DNA of 64,000 bases from Planctomonas sp. JC2975 (GTDB lineage: Bacteria > Actinomycetota > Actinomycetes > Actinomycetales > Microbacteriaceae). Each line of letters begins with the position of its first letter. The stretch's first letter is position 1. Positions 60,973 to 64,000 of the stretch are shown here, one piece after another. Under the pieces are notes generated by a model. The model was not told the origin of the DNA, ran no database searches, and saw only the letters and a list, made by a program, of their open reading frames with translations. Position numbers and translations under genes: made by a program. The stretch spans positions 62,001 to 126,000 of the forward strand of contig NZ_JABEKS010000002.1 in the NCBI RefSeq assembly GCF_012985205.1. Direction: 5' to 3'.

Positions 60973-63009
60973 TCACACCAGCAACTGGTGCTTCGCGAGG
61001 TCTCTGTACAGCGGTGTGGTCTCGACGAGCTCGGAGTGCGTGCCGGTACCGATGACGCGCCCCTGATCGATCACCACGATCTGATCCGAGTCGACGACAG
61101 TGGAGAGCCTGTGCGCGATGACGATCATCGTGCGGTTCTCCGCAACGGCATCGATCGCCTCGCGCATCAGCTGCTCGTTGCGTCCGTCGAGGCTCGACGT
61201 GGACTCGTCAAGCAGCAGGATCGGCGGAGCGGCGAGCAGGGCCCTGGCGATCGCGAGACGCTGGCGTTCGCCGCCGGACAGCATCACGCCGCCCTCGCCC
61301 ACCGGGGCATCGAGCCCCAGAGCGGTGCGCTCGAGAACCTCGGTGAGGTTGACGGCGTGCAGCACGTCGATGCACTGCTGTTCGGTGGCGTGCGGGGAGG
61401 CGAGCGTGAGGTTGTCGCGCAGGGATCCGGCGAGCGCCGGCGCATCCTGCTCCACGTAGCCGATCTGAGCGCGCAGCTTCGTGCGGTCGACGGTGCGGAT
61501 GTCGAGCCCGCCCATCGAGATGGATCCGCTGTCCGGGTCGTAGAACCGCTCGATCAGGGCGAGGATCGTGCTCTTGCCCGCGCCAGACGGACCGACCAGT
61601 GCTGTCCGCTTGCCGCGCTGCGCCGCGAAGCTGACGCCGTGCAACACGCCCGCTTCCGCGATGGCGTCGGATGCCGTCAGCCCACTCACCGACGCGCCTC
61701 GCGGCAGTGAGATGGCGACCGTTTCGATGAGCGCTTCCGGAAGCGGCAGGGCGCCTGCAGCGGCACTGTCGTCCGCAGCGCTCCGCATGTCGGAGGCGTT
61801 CTCGAGCGCCGTGTCGCCTTCGAGCACGGATTCGGCCTCTGCGGCTCGTGCCGCCCTGGCGGCGACGACCGCGTCCGGGTAGGAGAACCGCACGTCCGTG
61901 AACGCGATGGCCGGAGCGCCCGGGTTCACGGCCGCGTTCGCCGGGCCCACGATCACTGCGCGCTGGTCGACGGGAAGATCGTTCGCGTCCTCGCTCGGCA
62001 GATCGACGATCTCCTGGATGCGTCCCAGCGCGCCGAGCGCCGAGTTCACCGAGGTGAATGCGCCGAGCGCCTGGCCGAGCGGAAGGATCATCATGAAGAG
62101 GAACAGGATGAACGCCACGAGGTTCGCCACGGTGATGGCGCCGCTGGCGACGCGGTATCCGCCGACGCCCAGCACCACCAGGAACGACACCTGCATGGCG
62201 ATACCCGCAACGGGAACGACGAGAGCCGAGATCTTCGCGACCTTCACGCCCATGCGGTAGGCGGCAGTGGCATCGGTTTCGACGCCGTCGATCTCTCGTT
62301 CCGTGGCACCAGAGGCGCGAATGGTGCGCACCGACGTGATCGCACGCTCGACGGATGCCGCCAGGTCGCCGACGCGCTGCTGCGCCTTGGTGCTGGCCAC
62401 CCGGATGCGCCCGGAGAGCAGCACGACGACCACGATCGAGACCGCGATGACGAGCACGGTGAGTCCGAGGAGCACCGGATCGATGATGAGCATGGCGATC
62501 AGTGCGCCGATGAACGTGAGCGCTCCGCCGACCGCTTCGACGAGACCCTGGGTGAGCACCGCGCGCAGCAGGGTCGTGTCGCTGCCGACGCGTGAGACCA
62601 GGTCGCCGGTGCGCCGGGCGTCGAACTCGCTGATCGGCAGGTTCAGCATCCGCGCGACCAGCCGCTTGCGCGAGGAGAGCACGACGCTCTCACCCGTGCG
62701 CTGCAGCAGGTAGTGCTGGTAGCCCGAGATGAGACCGGACACGATCACGAGCGCGACCAGCGCCCAGACGAGGCCGCCGAGCGTCTCGCCCTTCTGCACG
62801 ATACCGATCACCTGGCTCACGAGCAGGGGCTGCGCCAGGCTTGCGGCGGCGCCGAGCACGCTCAGCACGATGACGACCGCCATCGTGCCCTTGTGCTCGA
62901 AGATGTAGGGGAGCAGCTGTCCGAACGTGGCCCTCGGCCCGTCGTCCTTGGTGGGACGGCCGAACCGGCGGCGGGCGGGCGCGGATGAACTCGGGGCGGA
63001 TGCACTCAT
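60973..63009 (-). CDS. ABC exporter (membrane and ATPase domains fused), multidrug/lipid type
   Basis: A 678-residue half-transporter. About six helices at residues 40-340 form the exporter-type membrane domain. The nucleotide-binding domain has the A-loop FSYPDAV, Walker A VGPSGAGKST, signature MLSGGERQRLAIARAL, Walker B ILLLDESTSSLD and H-loop VIAHRLSTV. Unusually, about 75 residues rich in Ala, Glu and Ser lie between the A-loop strand and VLHGVSFAAQ, inside the NBD's first subdomain. ATG 63009 is preceded by GGAG at proper spacing; a longer open frame is not needed. A homodimer is likely. Substrate unknown. Confidence 0.9.
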   Translation of the reverse strand: MSASAPSSSAPARRRFGRPTKDDGPRATFGQLLPYIFEHKGTMAVVIVLSVLGAAASLAQPLLVSQVIGIVQKGETLGGLVWALVALVIVSGLISGYQHYLLQRTGESVVLSSRKRLVARMLNLPISEFDARRTGDLVSRVGSDTTLLRAVLTQGLVEAVGGALTFIGALIAMLIIDPVLLGLTVLVIAVSIVVVVLLSGRIRVASTKAQQRVGDLAASVERAITSVRTIRASGATEREIDGVETDATAAYRMGVKVAKISALVVPVAGIAMQVSFLVVLGVGGYRVASGAITVANLVAFILFLFMMILPLGQALGAFTSVNSALGALGRIQEIVDLPSEDANDLPVDQRAVIVGPANAAVNPGAPAIAFTDVRFSYPDAVVAARAARAAEAESVLEGDTALENASDMRSAADDSAAAGALPLPEALIETVAISLPRGASVSGLTASDAIAEAGVLHGVSFAAQRGKRTALVGPSGAGKSTILALIERFYDPDSGSISMGGLDIRTVDRTKLRAQIGYVEQDAPALAGSLRDNLTLASPHATEQQCIDVLHAVNLTEVLERTALGLDAPVGEGGVMLSGGERQRLAIARALLAAPPILLLDESTSSLDGRNEQLMREAIDAVAENRTMIVIAHRLSTVVDSDQIVVIDQGRVIGTGTHSELVETTPLYRDLAKHQLLV

Positions 63010-63181
63010 GAGGACTCCATAACAAGGGGGCGCCGAAAGGGTATCAACGCTGGCTGGGCCGGACATCAGACGCGGGTACCGCTGTGTGGACGGATCGCGG
63101 CGGCGTCCGGCCGGGCCGACGCAGCGTCCGGTCCGGTCCGTGCTCGGGCAGGATGGACTAACGGCAGACGAAGGGTGCGCG

Positions 63182-64000
63182 GTGCTCAGCAGCGAACGGG
63201 ATGGGGTGCCCGCGGCGGATCGTGTGATCGGTACGGGGGCGCTCGGGGCCACTCTGCAGGCTCTCGTCGCCGAGGTGCAGAGGTCAGGTCCGCTCTCACG
63301 GGCTGAGCTCGGCGAGAGGCTGGGGCTCCCCACCGCCACGACAGCGCGCGTCGTCGCGCGGCTGATGCGAGAACGCGTGCTGGCGGAGGCAGGCATCCGT
63401 CGGAGCGGCAACGGGCGGCCGTCACGGTTGGTGGGGCTGAATCCGGCAGCCGGATCCGCGATCGCCGTCGACGTGGGCGCCAGCCTCGTGACGACCGCGT
63501 TCGTGGACGTCGCGGGTGGCATCCGTCAGCTCGACGTGCGCTCTGTCGATCCCGCTTCCTCGCCCGAGCTGCGTGTCGATGTCGTCGTCGACGCGATCGA
63601 CGAGGCGCTCGCGGTCGCACGCCGCGATGACGAGCGTTGCCTTGCGCTCGGTGTCTCCGTGCCCGCGGGAGGGTCGGCGTCGTTCCCCGACGCTCTGGCG
63701 GACCGTCTCGGTGCACGGTTCGAGCTGCCGCTGACCATCCAACGCGATGCCGACCTGCTGGCCATGGCCGAAGCACGCTGGGGCACGGGCAGCCGCGGCC
63801 GTGTCGTCGTCGCCCTGGCGTGGAGCTGGGGCGTCGGCGCGGGGGTCGTCGTCGACGGCGACGTGTACCGGGGGTCTGCGGGACGGGCGGGAGACATCGG
63901 CAGGCTCCTCGTGGGTTCTGTTCGCGACGAGGTGAAGGGGGCAGGGGCGCAGCGGGGATCAGGTGCTCCTGAGCCGCTCACCCTCGAGCAGCGGATCTCG
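63182..64000 (+). CDS. ROK family transcriptional regulator, 3' end beyond the window
   Basis: 273 codons from GTG 63182 without a stop. An N-terminal winged helix (PLSRAELGERLGLPTATTARVVARLMRERVL, residues about 38-70, then a wing with GNGRPS) is followed by a ROK domain: IAVDVGASLVTTAFVD (phosphate loop), SVPAGG, QRDADLLAMAEARWG and VVVALAWSWGVGAGVV, GDIGRL where sugar kinases have GEIGH. This is the XylR/NagC-like architecture that senses a sugar. AAGGG sits 7 bases before the start. The zinc motif and target genes lie outside the window. Confidence 0.88.
   Translation, partial: MLSSERDGVPAADRVIGTGALGATLQALVAEVQRSGPLSRAELGERLGLPTATTARVVARLMRERVLAEAGIRRSGNGRPSRLVGLNPAAGSAIAVDVGASLVTTAFVDVAGGIRQLDVRSVDPASSPELRVDVVVDAIDEALAVARRDDERCLALGVSVPAGGSASFPDALADRLGARFELPLTIQRDADLLAMAEARWGTGSRGRVVVALAWSWGVGAGVVVDGDVYRGSAGRAGDIGRLLVGSVRDEVKGAGAQRGSGAPEPLTLEQRIS

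Noticed and set aside
60976-60990. hairpin CACCAG/CTGGTG as terminator between pckG and the ABC gene
   Set aside because: It lies inside the last codons of the ABC gene, is only 6 bp and has no T-run.

Overview
The window is chromosomal DNA from a high-GC Gram-positive actinobacterium, most likely a member of the Microbacteriaceae or a close relative. The reasons are the GC-rich third codon positions, the actinobacterial gene families (GTP-dependent PEP carboxykinase, RamB-type regulator, PonA2-like PBP next to a metallophosphoesterase, helicase/secretion-neighbourhood Tad genes, a 6C small RNA), many start codons placed 6-7 nt after a -10-like hexamer (probable leaderless mRNAs), and very frequent GGATGC/GCATCC hexamers. 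I see no insertion sequence, prophage or CRISPR array.

Positions 1-908 hold the end of a LuxR-type regulator and thymidine kinase. Positions 1070-16773 form an exopolysaccharide locus. A coupled plus-strand operon (BY-type tyrosine kinase/co-polymerase, low-molecular-weight tyrosine phosphatase, priming sugar transferase, ABC flippase/exporter) converges on a coupled minus-strand operon (galE, GT4, Wzy-like polymerase, GT4, and a fused two-domain glycosyltransferase). Next come a membrane-anchored methyltransferase and a DUF4012 protein that share a near-identical promoter/start module, and a small secreted, membrane-anchored surface protein.

After an LLM-family oxidoreductase and an intergenic stretch rich in repeats and hairpins with a tRNA-Pro, three class A penicillin-binding proteins lie in tandem (18472-27204). 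The third has PASTA domains and is coupled to a metallophosphoesterase, as in mycobacterial ponA2. A small conserved protein, a RidA protein and acetyl-CoA synthetase follow. A 6C-type small RNA sits in the promoter region of a Tad pilus-like operon (30818-34722). Then come topA, tmk, holB and a TAP-type hydrolase. The order PonA2, RidA, 6C RNA, Tad genes, topA, holB resembles the Rv3682-Rv3644 part of the Mycobacterium tuberculosis chromosome.

The last third is housekeeping and accessory: two TetR regulators with candidate operators, tRNA-Thr with a decayed copy of its 3' end, a Tat-exported phosphoesterase/phospholipase C-like protein, a Gfo/Idh/MocA oxidoreductase, an unusual 1517-residue D-Ala-D-Ala carboxypeptidase with an approximately 1050-residue disordered cytoplasmic region, a DGPF protein with an ECF42-like sigma factor, a cupin, a CHAD protein, a thiolase/SDR pair, a RamB-type regulator divergent from pckG, a two-domain ABC exporter and the start of a ROK regulator. 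Two themes recur: cell-envelope synthesis (EPS, three PBPs, DacB) and acetate/gluconeogenic carbon flow (acs, ramB, pckG, thiolase).
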